The position numbers were made by a program, and so were the translations under genes. Below, one piece after another: positions 10,140-21,102 of a stretch of DNA of 64,000 bases. The DNA is from Flabesymbios commensalis. Lineage: Eukaryota; Annelida; Polychaeta; Terebellida; Flabelligeridae. The stretch lies in contig OZ024908.1 of assembly GCA_964017125.1 (NCBI GenBank), positions 66,589,440-66,653,439 of the forward strand, given 5' to 3'. The first letter of the stretch is position 1. The number at the start of each line of letters is the position of its first letter. Below the pieces are notes generated by a model, which was not told the DNA's origin, ran no database searches, and saw nothing but the letters and a program-made list of their open reading frames with translations.

Positions 10140-11945
10140 ATAATTTGCTTGGTGTTGGATCTCATATTTTTTTGTGAAAAAATTAATTAATGACTCAGTG
10201 GAATGAAAAACAAAGTTGGAATTGGGCCCAAAATGTCACATTTTCTCAAATTGTGAACCCTATACACTCTCACCACCATATTATGACACACTAAAATGAT
10301 CGTCATCTTGCCCCGGTCATTTTGGTACCTCGTATGTATGATTCTGGGCATTTTGCCCCACGTAACCACAGAATATGTGATTTTACCCGAGTCGCGAACG
10401 CCAAAAACACAGATAAGGCGATTTCTCGAAATTTGACAGGAACCCGGCCTGGGCACCAAGCTTAAAATATGTGCTAAGGGGTATCGAACAATAATCAAAC
10501 ATAATATTGAGGGTACCTCTCATGGTCAAATCCAACCCATCAGCTGGTGGATTAATATCAAATAGGTGAGATTTGAGTAATTTCCGGAATGTTAACATTT
10601 TTCCGGCAATACGTATTGGCCCAGACAGGGCGTTCCGTAAGGCTGGGCCAGATATACAGAAATCTCTTGACCCAGTCTTAGTTTTTAAACGATGATTAAC
10701 AAATCTATTCGAATTTGTAGAGTGTAGATATTTTGAGCATTCCGGACGACCAAGTAAATCAGCCAGATATACAAGTTGGTTGTCTTTTATTGTTCGGAAA
10801 GTCATTGTGCATATTTTAAAATGAATGCGAAACTTGTACAGGAAGCCAATGTAATTGTTTTGGAATAGGAACGGAACAACTAAAACGTCGTGGCCTTGTT
10901 TACCATGCTTGCAAGGCAGTTGTGAACGCGTTGCAATCTAGCGATTTCCTTTTCTGGCATATTTTGAAAAAGTGAGTTACAATAATCTAACTTGCTACTG
11001 ACCAGTGCCACTGCAATTTGCTTGGCAAGATCTAAGGGCAGATGATAGCAGCATGCACTACATGTTTGTGATATGTCTTTTTTGGGGATATGTCTCTTCA
11101 GAAATTCAGGCTACGGTCGTACACAAAACTAAGATTTGTGGCTGATGCAGATGGATTTGTAGGAAATTATCTAATATTTTTTCTCGCTGAAGTTTGGTTC
11201 CAAAGAGAAGAAAATCTGTCTTACTAGGATTAAGCTTCAACTTAGAGGGTCCTGTCATCCAGGCCGACACGACCATTACACAATATTGCAACTTTTCAAG
11301 CGATTCCTTAGCGTTGGAAACGGATAGAGACATGTAAATTTGCGTATCACCGGCATAAAGATGGTGGTTTATGTCAAAACTGGCGATAATAGTGCTGAGT
11401 GGTGTATAGTGTATAGGGTAAAAAACACTGGTCCCAGCACAAAACCCTGTGGATCTCCATATGAGAGTGTGACTTTATCTGACAGACTGTCTTTGATATT
11501 CACAGATTGGTGCCTATTTTGCAAGTAAGAGGACAACCCAATTTGACCCTCCTCAAATCTAGATATTCCATACCAATCTGAAAGTCTACTTGGTAATGTA
11601 GCATGGTCAATGGTGTCGATAGCGGCTGACAAGTCAAGCAAGGTCAGAGCTATAGCTTCACCCTTGTCCATACTGATAATTATATCGTTATGCACTTTCA
11701 GTGGAGCTGATTCTGTAGAGTGATATTTCCTGTAAGCTGATTGCAATGGATTAGATAGATACTTATTATTTATATGAGCTTGCAGCCGATTGGCTACTAC
11801 CTTTTTTAAGATTTTGGAAATGAGAATCAAGTTGGATACAGGCTTGTAATTTTTCAGATCGTTTAGGAAGATATGTTTTTTTAAGTAGTGGTCTTACATG
11901 AGCCTCTTTGAAATTTTGAGTAAAATGTACTAGTGTCCATTGAAA
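10140..11945 (-). mobile_element. Decayed CR1-like non-LTR retrotransposon
   Basis: Minus-strand fragments in order (high to low coordinate): FKEAHVRPLLKKT (about 11905), KNYKPVSNLILISKILKKVV (about 11840), a reverse-transcriptase stretch with QSAYRKYHSTES, LLDLSAAIDTIDH and GDPQGFVLGPVFFTLYT (11369-11830), a palm/thumb stretch with KLKLNPSKTDFLLFGTK (11106-11333), and a C-terminal stretch with GPALRNAL then LTFRKLLKSHLF (10383-10805). These are motifs of CR1/L2-type LINE polymerases. DLSAAIDTIDH has Ile for the usual Phe, and GDPQG replaces GVPQG. The frame is interrupted at least three times. The endonuclease region is absent, so the copy is 5'-truncated near 11945. The 3' untranslated part (10140-10554) recurs inverted at 7154-7555. 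Confidence 0.8.
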
Positions 11946-11980
11946 TGTTAATTATATCAGTGATGGGAGTTACTAATATA

Positions 11981-13504
11981 CAGTAGAACCTCGCTAAACA
12001 GACCACCCAGAGGACTTGGCCAAACTGGTCCATTAAAGAAATCATTCTGTGAAATTTGGCGCCGTTTGCATTCTGTCTCCACAGCAGCAACACGCAAACT
12101 ATAGTGTAGTGTTAGTGCGTTCTTCTTACAATATCTGATCATAACTGTGATTTTTATCACTTTCTTATTTTTGCTGCATTCGTGTCAAAGCAAGCAGTCA
12201 CAAGAGATGCACACTATAACTGAGTGATGTCATCACTCAGTTATAGTGTGAATCTCTTGTGTGTTGTGTTGTTATCTAAACGGTAGTGTCATCATGACAT
12301 TACCGTTTAGATAACAACACAACACACACACACCTAGATAATAGGGCGCCGATAAGTCCTTGTTTGTTAGTGATAACGCAGATGACGACTACAATGAGCT
12401 ACGTCAAGTGTTATGGCGTATAGATAGCAAACACGAGATATTGACCAAATGTTGACCCAATGTTGAATAATTGTTGATGTACAAATCAGTAATACAATAA
12501 TCATTGAAACTCTTAGTAATTGGTATAAATGTTTGTAAAAGTACGGTCTACACAGAATTTTAATTACAGGTTATATGGTGCTGATATTTTGAGCTCCGGC
12601 GGGGGAGACAATTTTAAGAGTGTTGCAACTTGATTAATCACAATTATCATTTTAAAATGTTGTGTAGTAGCTAATTGTGATTCAATTTTCTGAAATAGTT
12701 ACAATAAGAATATCACAAAGATTATCGTTATCAGCTTAACTTTATTAAACGCTACCAAAATATTCCAATTAACAATAAATCAGATTCATTCTGAGTAATC
12801 AGATGACAGTTTTTTGCGTACAAGCAAGCGTGATGCGAGACGTCCACCATGTGGGGCCCATGGCAATTGTATTGCATCACCAAGCCTGCCAGATAAATAT
12901 CACCGTTTTTTATTTCTGGTTTTGGCGCGGTATCACGACAATGCTGTTTAACTGTATGATATTTTATATAGTTCTCATGCATAATTTATTTAACCTGTGC
13001 TTGTTTTAGTTTATAATGTCGTTTGATTTAAGTTAACTTAGCATGCTTATATCAATTTTCATGTGATTTTACTGAACTAATCGTGTTGTATATAGTCATG
13101 TACATATGTTCATTTTAATGACGCATAAGTCTACATAGACTTACCGTCGTCAATAAATATCTATCTATCAGGGCATTCAGCTCAGAAGAACCATAGAGGT
13201 TATAGGGCTAAGTCCAGATATCCATTGCTTATAGTCGTTTGTAGGCATCCAAGCGTAGAGGCGCGACTCTGGATGTGTGAATGTCTCTGATCCAAGAGGT
13301 TTCAAATTGACCCTTGGTCCGCTTAGCGAGGTTGAGACTGGTTTGGTGCAAAAAAGTGGTCCGAGTCCCGAATAGCGGGGGTGGTCCGCTAAGGGTTAAT
13401 ATTTAAGCATTATGTCGATGGGAAAAATTTTGGGACTGGACAAAAGTGGTCCGTGACCCGAGGTGATCCGCTTATTGAGGTGGTGCGGAACCGGGGTTAT
13501 ACTG
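11981..13504. mobile_element. Tigger/pogo-like DNA transposon remnant
   Basis: The left end CAGTAGAACCTCGCTAAACA and the right end, read inverted as CAGTATAACCCCGGTTCCGC, are related terminal inverted repeats. TA at 11979-11980 and 13505-13506 fits the TA target duplication of Tc1/mariner-pogo elements. Near the right end, GTGGTCCG-type repeats recur (about 13315-13450), as in Tigger-like ends. I see no transposase frame, so this is a non-autonomous or gutted copy of about 1.5 kb. It holds the two hairpins at 12199-12328, a half MITE-1 near 12425-12475 (GCAAACACGAGATATTGACC) and a possible LINE 3' end stopping near 13168 (AATAAATATCTATCTATC). Confidence 0.7.
12199..12328. repeat. Two abutting near-perfect hairpins
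   Basis: Hairpin one (12199-12261) pairs CACAAGAGATGCACACTATA with its complement around ATGTCAT. Hairpin two (12261-12326) pairs GTGTTGTGTTGTTATCTAAA with its complement around TGTCATCATGACA. They meet within a few bases. Each arm is about 25-30 bp with one or two mismatches. Confidence 0.75.
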
Positions 13505-13696
13505 TATTAAAACTATTTTTCAGCCCGCATGATTTTGACGATGAGCTCAAAATAAGCTTCTTCTGTCGCACGCTAAAAATAATTCATTTTGGATGTAATT
13601 TCTGGGGTTTTTTGCACTGATGGAGACTATTCTGTACTTTGTCTGCAAATTTGGAACGGATAGCTGCATTTTATATCCACAAAATATTTAGAAAAA

Positions 13697-13865
13697 TGTA
13701 TAGTGTTAATATGTGGTAGAACGTGCTAGTAAACATTATAGGATACATTCTACAACATTTGCATGTACTGGGACACATCATTGTGTTATTATGTGATAGG
13801 ACATACTAATGTGCATCCTAGCATACATTCTACGACATGTCGTGTACTGGGACATAACATGGTAT
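13697..13865. repeat. Imperfect tandem duplication, about 85 bp
   Basis: Two successive units share TGTGGTAGAACGTGCTAGT/TGTGATAGGACATACTAAT, ATACATTCTACAACAT/ATACATTCTACGACAT and GTACTGGGACA. About 20 percent divergence by eye. Confidence 0.6.
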
Positions 13866-13989
13866 TATTCTGTTATAGTGTTATTGAATAGATAATGATA
13901 TGTGTGCAGCTATCAGCTTTTATACGCAAATGATGACACTACTGTGCATACTATCACACGCCTCGTAGCCTACATATCTTATCTCTTGA

Positions 13990-14058
13990 ATATTTTTTTT
14001 TTTTTTTTTCCCGATGATTGATGCTTAATTGCAGCTATATTTTTTTTTTTTTTTATTG
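13990..14058 (-). other. Two poly-T runs: possible poly-A tail of a minus-strand retrocopy
   Basis: About 18 T near 13990-14008 and about 18 T near 14040-14056. Read on the minus strand, the second is preceded by AATCAATAAAA, containing an AATAAA signal. It could be the 3' end of the minus-strand LINE whose stop is at 15387, about 1.3 kb away and now interrupted by MITEs. This link is an inference. Confidence 0.4.
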
Positions 14059-14214
14059 ATTAAAATGTACAATACAAATACAAATTATGTATTATCAGTA
14101 AATAAATTGTTCATTTAAAAGCACATTCATTGAAGCCGTTGCCGACTCATTGTAAAAGAACAAAGAATCGACATCGGCCCAATGCGAGTTACTGACACAG
14201 AAAAACAGAAAAAC

Positions 14215-14725
14215 AAATAGTACTCGGTGAACGCGAGACACCGTCACAATACCAGATCAATGTCGGGCCATAAACGCTGGCCCGGCACTGAACTAACACC
14301 ATGCCAGCGTCTCCCGTTTTCTGGCTATGTGGTATGTTATCACAGTTGACAATACATGACCCACCAGACACAAGGCGGTGAAAGCAACGCCGGTTCAACG
14401 CCGGTCCACTATCGACGACACCGAACCAACGCCAAAGCGATTCAACACCCTGTGCCTGCTGGGGAAAGAAGATAATTTTGCTGTTGGTTCAGCGTTGGTC
14501 GACAATCGACGACGCTGAACCAACGCTAAAGTAACACCTATTCAACACCCTGCGCCTGCTGTTGGTATAATGTCTGGCCACTGCCGGAAAGATGTCCAGC
14601 CACCAAATCAGGACATGGTCAACCGTCGTGCGTTTTGCCCAGCATACACAACACGCCAAAAAAGGAGGCGGGGTCAGTGCTGGGCCAGCGTTTGCAGCGC
14701 TGGCCAAACACCGACCCAACAAATG
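14215..14725. mobile_element. Cluster of four MITE-1 derivatives
   Basis: Four palindromic cores lie in 510 bp: about 14215-14335 (GATCAATGTCGGGCCA, loop AAACGC, TGGCCCGGCACTGA), 14378-14465 (GCCGGTTCAACGCCGGTC opposite ACCGAACCAACGCC), 14478-14565 (TTGGTTCAGCGTTGGTC opposite GACGCTGAACCAACGC) and 14650-14725 (GTCAGTGCTGGGCCAGCG opposite CGCTGGCCAAACACCGAC). The second and third are related to each other (CACCCTGTGCCTGCTG, CACCCTGCGCCTGCTG), so a tandem duplication has occurred. Confidence 0.7.
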
Positions 14726-14849
14726 GCTCGAGTCTTCTGTATGCCGTGCCACCAGTATATTATTTATTATTGTAACGCTGAATATTATGCTTGTAAAATA
14801 TTGTTATTACATAATTCAAATATAATAGGGTTCAGTTGTGTATGCCTCT

Positions 14850-14959
14850 CTGGTCTCGAGAGCCAAGATCAAGCATTCTAGATCTTGACCCTCGAGGCCA
14901 GCTGCCGTGACCTCACCAATATTATGGTGAGGTCACAATAATATTATGGTGAGGTCACA
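14850..14959. repeat. Hairpin plus short direct duplication
   Basis: CTGGTCTCGAGAGCCAAGAT pairs with ATCTTGACCCTCGAGGCCAG (14850-14901). Just after it, AATATTATGGTGAGGTCACA is present twice (about 14918 and 14940). Confidence 0.6.
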
Positions 14960-15386
14960 ACATTTAAAAGACACAACAACACAACATATTACCACTCACA
15001 TGCACGGATATAAAAAACAAAACAAAAAAAAAAGTATATCACCTGATCACGGCATGCATGTGTGTTGGAATATATAGTTATAGCTGCAGACAGATATCTT
15101 ACTTATCACTCCTCCTTGCGAAAAGGGATGATGTATATTACACTTGTAAAAATCACGAAAAAGGAGGAATACATAAGTGCAATAACTGTAATTGGGTTTA
15201 GATGCTGTAATAACTTGATATAATTTACATTCTCTTGAGTTAATTAAAGAAATTACATAAGATGATTAAATTAATACTTTAAAATTACTTTTACGTACTA
15301 ACAATGCTGAAAGATTAGACTCAGAAGTATACCAAGCACTCTCAATATAAACAAAAAGCGTATATAAACTTGTAGTCAATACCATA
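14960..15386 (-). other. Probable LINE 3' untranslated region
   Basis: No frame or repeat recognised. It lies directly 3' of the minus-strand LINE frame ending at 15387, so it is likely its trailer. No poly-A junction is visible inside it. Confidence 0.35.
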
Positions 15387-16318
15387 CTAGGAATGTTTTG
15401 ACATATGTTCTAAAACAATCTCGAACGTTTTTTGTATATTTCCTTTAAACCAATGCAAATGTTTAAAAATAGCATACCTGTATATCAATTCCCTTGAAAT
15501 GAAGTGGTACATATTTGTATGTACTCTGTCTGTATTATTCATTTCGCCTATTATATATTCTTTATAAATTATATAACTGATCAGAGTAATAATAAAATCT
15601 GGTATAGAATGATGTCCACATATGATATGGATAGGTCTGATATTTACATTTAATACATCATTTAGAGATTGCCATATATGCCTTATTTGTCTACATGTGT
15701 ACAACAAATGGATAATGTCTTGGTTTTCTTTACATATACTGCAACTACTAATTTCTTTCAATTTCCATCGTTTTAAATTGGTTCCACATGGTAGTATATT
15801 ATGTAGTAGTTTAAAATTAAATTCTTTTAATTTATTATCAGGAATTATAAGAATTTTCTGTTTGTAAGCATCTTCGAAATTTAAATTATTGTTTATATTT
15901 GAGAAGAAAAATTTCCAGTAGGTTTCGGAAGTAGGGATATGGTCCTTTTCTGTGCCCATATTATAAAAATCTTTTGCAGTATGATTACATGGTATATCTG
16001 TTTCGTTATCAGTTCTGGGCGTCGGAATATTATTCGGGTTTTGTTTTAGTATTGTTTTTATTGCCTTTTTTATTACAAGTATTTCACAAAGGTAATTTGT
16101 TCTATGTTGTAGTTTCTCATAAATATATAATTCATCAAGCTCTGAGCTAGTTATTTTCAAATCTGTTAAGAATATTAATCCGCTGTTTATCCAAGATTCA
16201 AAGAATAGTGACATGTTTATTTTTTTATCTTTGTTATATATAATATATTTTTTTAATATTCGTTGAGCATTAAACCATAGATCTAGACGCTTTATGTCAG
16301 CATAATAAATAAATAAAT
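15387..16318 (-). mobile_element. L1/Tx1-type LINE, 3' ORF2 fragment with open frame
   Basis: A 275-codon uninterrupted frame (15387-16214) continues in the same frame upstream of its first Met to about 16318 (LWFNAQRILKKYIIYNKDKK). The block KPIF/W/GI/DL appears as SLFFESWINSGLIFLTDL. Further on come FNFKLLHNILPCGTNLKRWK and a zinc-knuckle-like CxxC-x7-H-x4-C (Cys158, Cys161, His169, Cys174 of the 275), then the IRHIWQSL tail. This order is the C-terminal region after the polymerase domain of L1/Tx1-clade ORF2. The polymerase and endonuclease domains are missing, so the copy is 5'-truncated. The intact frame suggests a fairly recent insertion. Confidence 0.75.
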
Positions 16319-16354
16319 GATATGAATGACTACAATGCAGTTATCATTGATATT

Positions 16355-16392
16355 TGAGATATGGGGAAACTTAGATTTTTCGCTAATGGCAG
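16355..16392 (+). repeat. Family R fragment at LINE 5' junction
   Basis: TTGAGATATGGGGAAACTTA and CGCTAATGGCAGCG match the part of family R at 18147-18190 (GAGATATGGCGAAATTTACA, AGTAATGGCGTCAC), in the same orientation. The LINE thus lies between two R units. Confidence 0.55.
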
Positions 16393-18032
16393 CGATAATT
16401 GAACAATTAGCTAATCACTTTACATCTCACAATCTTTTTCATAACAACCAATACGGATTTAGAGCCAAACATTCAACAGAACTAGCCACACTTCATTTAG
16501 TAGACAATATGGTACAAAACATGGATTCCGGCCTCATTCCTTTAAATATATATTTAGACCTAACGAAAGCTTTTGATACATTAGATCACGAGATTCTTAT
16601 TGACAAATTAAAATATTATGGAATATTAGACACAGAATTACTTTTCTTCAAAAATTACCTTTCCGAAAGAAAACAATACGTGCAGGTGGGAACAATGAAA
16701 TCAACTGAAAGAAGCATTACCACAGGTGTCCCTCAAGGCTCCATTTTAGGTCCCTTACTATTTTTAATATATATTAATGACATATCAGCTGCTACATCGT
16801 ATTTTGATATCATTCTCTATGCCGACGACACCACCTTAATTACCAACATACACTTAAACGATTTCAATAATGTTCATTCACTTTCGCAAACAATTAATAC
16901 ACAACTTTCGCACATAAGCAAGTGGCTCAAAGTAAATAAATTATCTCTTAATACCTTAAAGTCCAAATATATGTTGTTCCGTAAATCTCATCGAAAGTTA
17001 TCCGTCCTTTCAATATGTCTGGATGGAGTGCCAATTAAACATGATACTTGTTTTAATTTTTTAGGTATAACTATACAAGAAAATTTAGGCTGGGAAACGC
17101 ACACTAATAAAGTAGCAAATAAAATATCTAGAGTAATTGGAATAATAAATAAATTAAAGCATTTCGTCCCAGCATACATTCTTAAAACATTGTACAACAG
17201 CTTAATATTGCCACATATCAACTATGGTTTATTGCTTTGGGGATATCGATGTGAACGAATTTTTAAATTACAAAAGAAGGCAGTACGAATCATCACCTGC
17301 AGTAAATATAATTCACATTCCGAACCGCTTTTTAAATCTACTAAATTACTGAAAATTAAAGACATAATGAAAGTACAACAACTAAAATTTATCTATAAAT
17401 TAATGAACAATTCGACTCCTGCATATTTTGAATCCATGTACCCTGACAACAGACGAAACATACACTCTTATAATACGAGGTCGAGACACCATTTCCAAAT
17501 TCCCCGCATTAAACACGAGTTTGCAAGACATTGCCTAAGATATGAAATACCTATTGCCATTAATTCTCTTTCCACTGCAGTTTCAAGTAAAATTCTAACA
17601 CATTCTTTATATTCGTTCGGCCAATATGTTAAAAGAACTATTATTGACAATTATTCGTCAACCTGTTCCATTGGTAATTGTGTCATTTGCAATATAAACT
17701 CGTAATATATATATACTGTCCTATATTTTTAGTCTTTAATATTTTACTCAATATTTAAATATTATGCTTATGCATTGTTAGCATCCAACCATTTATTATC
17801 TTTGAGTGTATATTTATACGGTTATAATGTACAAAATATTAATTTTCTTGTTATGTTAGTGAAGTGAATGTTCACCCCAAATAATGTAATATACCAACGG
17901 TGGCCCTCATGATAGCGATACATACAGTGTCTTAATGGGGGTCTCCTGTCCATAAAATTATATTATGAAATTGAATTGTTTTTCAATGTTTATACATGGC
18001 GAATAAATGTTTCTTGACTTGACTTGACTTGA
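16393..18032 (+). mobile_element. CR1/jockey-type LINE, 5'-truncated, open RT frame
   Basis: The open frame 16326-17705 (459 codons) is homologous to LINE polymerases from about residue 23 on; the first residues come from family-R repeat DNA. Motifs: NNQYGFRAKHSTELA (about 40-54), YLDLTKAFDTLDH (76-88, catalytic Asp78), GVPQGSILGPLLFLIY (134-149), LYADDTTL (164-171, catalytic Asp167 and Asp168). The C terminus holds HSYNTRSRHHFQIPR and ends with a SCSIGNC-type Cys cluster. No stop interrupts the polymerase, so the insertion is probably young. The endonuclease half is missing. The 3' end is marked by GGCGAATAAATG and then four TTGAC units near 18014-18032, as in LINEs with short tandem 3' ends. 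Head to head with the Tx1-type LINE at 15387-16318, about 75 bp away. Confidence 0.85.
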
Positions 18033-18042
18033 CCTGGCACGC

Positions 18043-18322
18043 TAGCATCTCTTAGACACATCTGACCACTTCAAGAATAGTTTTATAATGATCTTAGACC
18101 TTCAAAACATGGGGTTAGACACCTTAATTGTTGAGCTATGTGCACTATTAGCTGAGATATGGCGAAATTTACATTTTCCAGTAATGGCGTCACTAATTTG
18201 CATAAAAAAAGTATGTACTTTTTGTCAATTTTTTAACATAGTGAATCGTTTCTATGGTATTTTTCCAATCTAGAAACATCAATTAGAAATTGATTTCCGG
18301 GGGTGCACGATACCCCCAGTAG
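18043..18322 (+). repeat. Family R, copy inverted relative to 5625-5905
   Basis: ACACATCTGACCACTTCAAG through GATTTCCGGGGGTGCACGAT is the approximate reverse complement of 5625-5905. The boundary GGGGGTGCACGATACCCCC is shared by both. Confidence 0.65.
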
Positions 18323-18397
18323 TTCTAGTTGGTGTGTCGTGGGTCATGTGATTTTGTGCTCTCCCTCATAACCGTAGATTATGTTTTATTCAATAAA

Positions 18398-18750
18398 CGA
18401 GCGAAAGAAATAACGAACGAACAAACAAGCGAACGAACGAACGAACGAACGAACAAACGAACGAACGAATGAGCAAACAAGCGAATGAATGAATGAATGA
18501 ATGAATGAATGAATGAATGAATGAATGAATGAATGAATGAATGAATGAATGAATTATTAATTAATTAATTAATTAATTAATTAATTAATTAATTAATTAA
18601 TTATTAATTAATTAATTAATTAATTAATTAATTAATTAATTAATTAATTAATTAATTAATTAATGATAAATGATTGAATAAATGAATGAATGAATGAATG
18701 AATGAATGAATGAATGAATGAATGAATGAATGAATGAATGAATGAACGGC
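18398..18750. repeat. Compound microsatellite (GAAC)n-(GAAT)n-(TTAA)n-(GAAT)n
   Basis: Imperfect GAAC/GAAG repeats (18398-18485), GAAT (18486-18553), about 110 bp of nearly pure TTAA/ATTA (18555-18665), then GAAT again (18673-18745). The TTAA stretch is an obvious potential target for the TTAA-specific elements abundant nearby. Confidence 0.9.
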
Positions 18751-18890
18751 TTACTTTTATAATGATACCCCTGCAGTAGACCTGCACACCCGGTGATGCC
18801 AAATCCCTCTTCTTAATTAGCCCAGCCCTACCTGGGCAGATCCAGGGGCGGATCTGCGGGCGGATCCAGAGATTAGGGAATGTGGGTCTT
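18673..18890 (-). mobile_element. Second (ATTC)n-tailed retroposon 3' end
   Basis: Read on the minus strand, GGGATTTGGCATCACCGGGT and GCAGGGGTATCATTATAAAA lead into GTAAGCCGTTCATTCATTC. This is the arrangement seen at 711-857 with a different body, so it is probably another LINE/SINE 3' end. GGATCTG/GGATCCAG motifs near 18840-18868 resemble the repeat at 47774. Confidence 0.45.
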
Positions 18891-18896
18891 AATTGC

Positions 18897-19326
18897 ATTT
18901 GGTTGACCTCCCACTGTTTTCCCTTTTAACCCTTAACTCTTCCTTGTCACAATACAGGTTATATCTCATTAAAAATGCAAGAGAACTTTGCGTCAATGTC
19001 ACTGACGATTCTGGTTGGTGATTTTCAACCACGCATCTAATGAAATATCTCCCTTGCAATTAATGCATGTGTACACATGTTGATTTCGCATAAATGCGAA
19101 TTTGGTAAAGGAAGGTAGTTTTCGCATCAATGCGAAATTGGTAATGGGAAATTTAAAGCGCTAAATTAAATACTTTAAATTTTTAACCACCTGAAGTTGT
19201 CAAGTGGGTGAAAATTGTTTATATTGGTTTAATATGAGATTAAACATTTGCAAATCTTGTTGTTTGAACAACCATTTCATTCCCAATAACTGTGAATTGA
19301 TTGGTAATTAAAGCAAATTAGAAATG
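18897..19326. mobile_element. Degenerate TTAA MITE region (T1-like)
   Basis: 19150-19326 carries T1 landmarks: AACCACCTGAAGTTGTCAAG with a shortened hairpin, GTGGGTGAAAATTG, GATTAAACATTTGCAAATCT and CATTTCATTCCCAATAACTG. Upstream, two GCATNAATGCGAA palindromic units (TTCGCATAAATGCGAA, TTCGCATCAATGCGAA) lie at 19084-19140. Confidence 0.55.
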
Positions 19327-19575
19327 TTAACCCTTCTCCTGCTATGCCCGGATATATACGGGGTTAAGGATGTTTTAGATGAATAAAAGTATAACTTAAT
19401 TTTCATAAAATAGTTTTTAATGTATGCTTTGTTGATCTAATAATTTAATTTTAGACATGTCTATTTTTCATAAATAGTAATATTTTTCGTCATTTGAAGC
19501 TGGAAATTGCGTTAGCAATTCCAGCTTCAAATGACGAAAAACACAATTGAAGCAATTCAGCAGGACAAGGGTTAA
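19327..19575. mobile_element. TTAA MITE T4 (CTGGAATTGC hairpin), complete
   Basis: TTAA at 19327-19330 is followed by CCCTTCTCCTGC. The right end GCAGGACAAGGG is followed by TTAA at 19572-19575, so 12-13 bp ends with TTAA on both sides. The interior hairpin near 19490-19545 pairs TTTTCGTCATTTGAAGCTGG with its complement around TTGCGTTAGCAA. Ends in CCC with TTAA target duplication fit a piggyBac-type MITE. Confidence 0.8.
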
Positions 19576-19862
19576 TATTATGCTTGAAACAATTATTTTG
19601 TAGCCTCCTCAGACAATAAAAGCTAATAAATGGGGTTCGGGGCACCGCCCGAGGTCATTTGAGTGGAGAACAACCAATTAAGAGTGATTTTTGGACCACT
19701 GAAACCCCCCCCCCCCCTATAATTTGTTGTATCACAACAAGGTCTCGTCATTTAATCAGATTACATTCATGCACTCTCTCCTATTATATATACCGCTTCC
19801 TATGTTGTTTATCAGCACCTTTGTTAATAATACAGTATCGCTTCCTGTCATGTGGTCGACTC

Positions 19863-19927
19863 TGCAAAGCCAAAAGGCAGTATTTGCTTATTTTACAAGT
19901 AAACATATACTGCCTTTTGCCTTTGTA
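19863..19927. mobile_element. GCCAAAAGGCAGTAT hairpin (family G)
   Basis: TGCAAAGCCAAAAGGCAGTA and the complementary TACTGCCTTTTGCCTTTGTA arm pair around TTTTACAAGT. A poly-C run (about 13) lies near 19705. Confidence 0.7.
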
Positions 19928-20193
19928 CTGCAGTATTATTGTTTAATCTTCTGATTATTATTCAGTGACCGAATTTCAGGACGCGATATGTTGTAGATTA
20001 TGTCTGCACCACATACGTGTAGTGAATAATTAGGTCATTGTGTTTACACCTAAACATGCATGGCTAATAGGCCCTACCCAGCAGATACAAGACGTCGAAT
20101 CAATGTTGATCAAGCAGCATCAGAAATAGCCTAAAGTTACAAAGTTTTAAAATAAAACATATCTGAAACATAGCTGAATTGTTTGTGAGTATT
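19928..20193. other. Spacer with a partial MITE-1
   Basis: CAGCAGATACAAGACGTCGA then ATCAATGTTGATCAA (20069-20110) resembles one arm of MITE-1. Otherwise nothing recognised. Confidence 0.4.
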
Positions 20194-20249
20194 CTTCCTT
20201 CATTTAAAGCTGGAATTGCTAACGCAATTTCAAGCTTTAAATGAAGGAA
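20194..20249. repeat. Hairpin of the T4 type
   Basis: CTTCCTTCATTTAAAGCTGG and its complement pair around GCTAACGC. The same stem-loop idea as at 19490-19545 and, decayed, near 22528-22582. Confidence 0.65.
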
Positions 20250-20640
20250 AAATAATACAATTTATGAATAATAAATTGAATTCATAAATTGAATTATTTG
20301 ATTAACTGAGCATCTACCACAAGATAATGTTAAAATGGTAGTGGTATAGAAATTTGCTTGAAAACATACGGGCCTGGCACTACGAGGGTAATAACATAAA
20401 GCTTTATCACGCCATCAAGCAGCGACCTGCCTAACATAATTATCTAGCGTTCTATCAAGTTTTATCGTACTCCCACAGGTGTTATCGACCACGAGACTTG
20501 TACTGATAACTTCCTGTATCGACCAAAACTTGTCAACAATTCGTTTCGCGGCTGCGAATTATTTACGTTTACTGACACATTGTGGTCTAAATAATTTAAT
20601 TATCAGTTAAACATGTGGGTGGTCGTACGATAAAATTCAT
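20250..20640. other. Spacer, nothing recognised
   Basis: No repeat or coding signal recognised. Confidence 0.4.
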
Positions 20641-20744
20641 ATATGGCACCGCTTTTTGGTCGATAAAGGCTCAGATCGGTACTCGGCCTGTATCTGGCGA
20701 AGCGTACCGATCTGAGCCTTTTTCGACCAAAAAGCAATGCCATA
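20641..20744. mobile_element. 104-bp inverted repeat (ATATGGCA ends)
   Basis: ATATGGCACCGCTTTTTGGT and the complementary ACCAAAAAGCAATGCCATAT arm, continuing through GGCTCAGATCGGTA/TACCGATCTGAGCC, give arms of about 40 bp around a 20-bp centre. No second copy seen. Confidence 0.65.
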
Positions 20745-21014
20745 TGCATATCTTATATCAAGCGGTAACATTTTTGAAATATTTAGTTTCACAGCAAACA
20801 GTAGCCATGGTAACATATCTCACAGATCGGGTTTCAACATGTAAGTGAATCTGCGATCAGATTGATATCTGGGGAAGTAATAACTACAGGTTATGGCAGG
20901 TGACATCGATTTTGTGAAAGAAAAGAATTTCTGTCACTAATGGTCATCATTGTGTTAATCAATTACAACTCTATGTGTGAATAGACCTACCTAATCGTAC
21001 ATCTGGTCTTCTCC
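20745..21014. other. Spacer, nothing recognised
   Basis: No feature supported. Confidence 0.4.
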
Positions 21015-21102
21015 CAGTCAGCAAAATACACTGGCCCAATGCTGGTTTAATGCTGGCCCATCATCTGCGACGCTGGTGCAGCATTACCCCTCACAATGCT
21101 GA
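21015..21102. mobile_element. MITE-1, degenerate
   Basis: Begins CCCAGTCAGCAAAATACA; the core AATGCTGGCCCATCATCTGC opposes GACGCTGGTGCAGCATT. The right CCAGC end is lost. Confidence 0.65.

Noticed and set aside
7154-10554. A single 3.4-kb transposon with about 400-bp inverted ends around the nuclease-like gene
   Set aside because: The right-hand end is the 3' part of a LINE that continues into LINE coding sequence, so the left-hand end is better read as a truncated copy of the same LINE. Not fully excluded.
18555-18665. Replication origin or matrix attachment region at the TTAA tract
   Set aside because: It is a simple-sequence expansion beside other tetranucleotide repeats. No independent signal supports a function.
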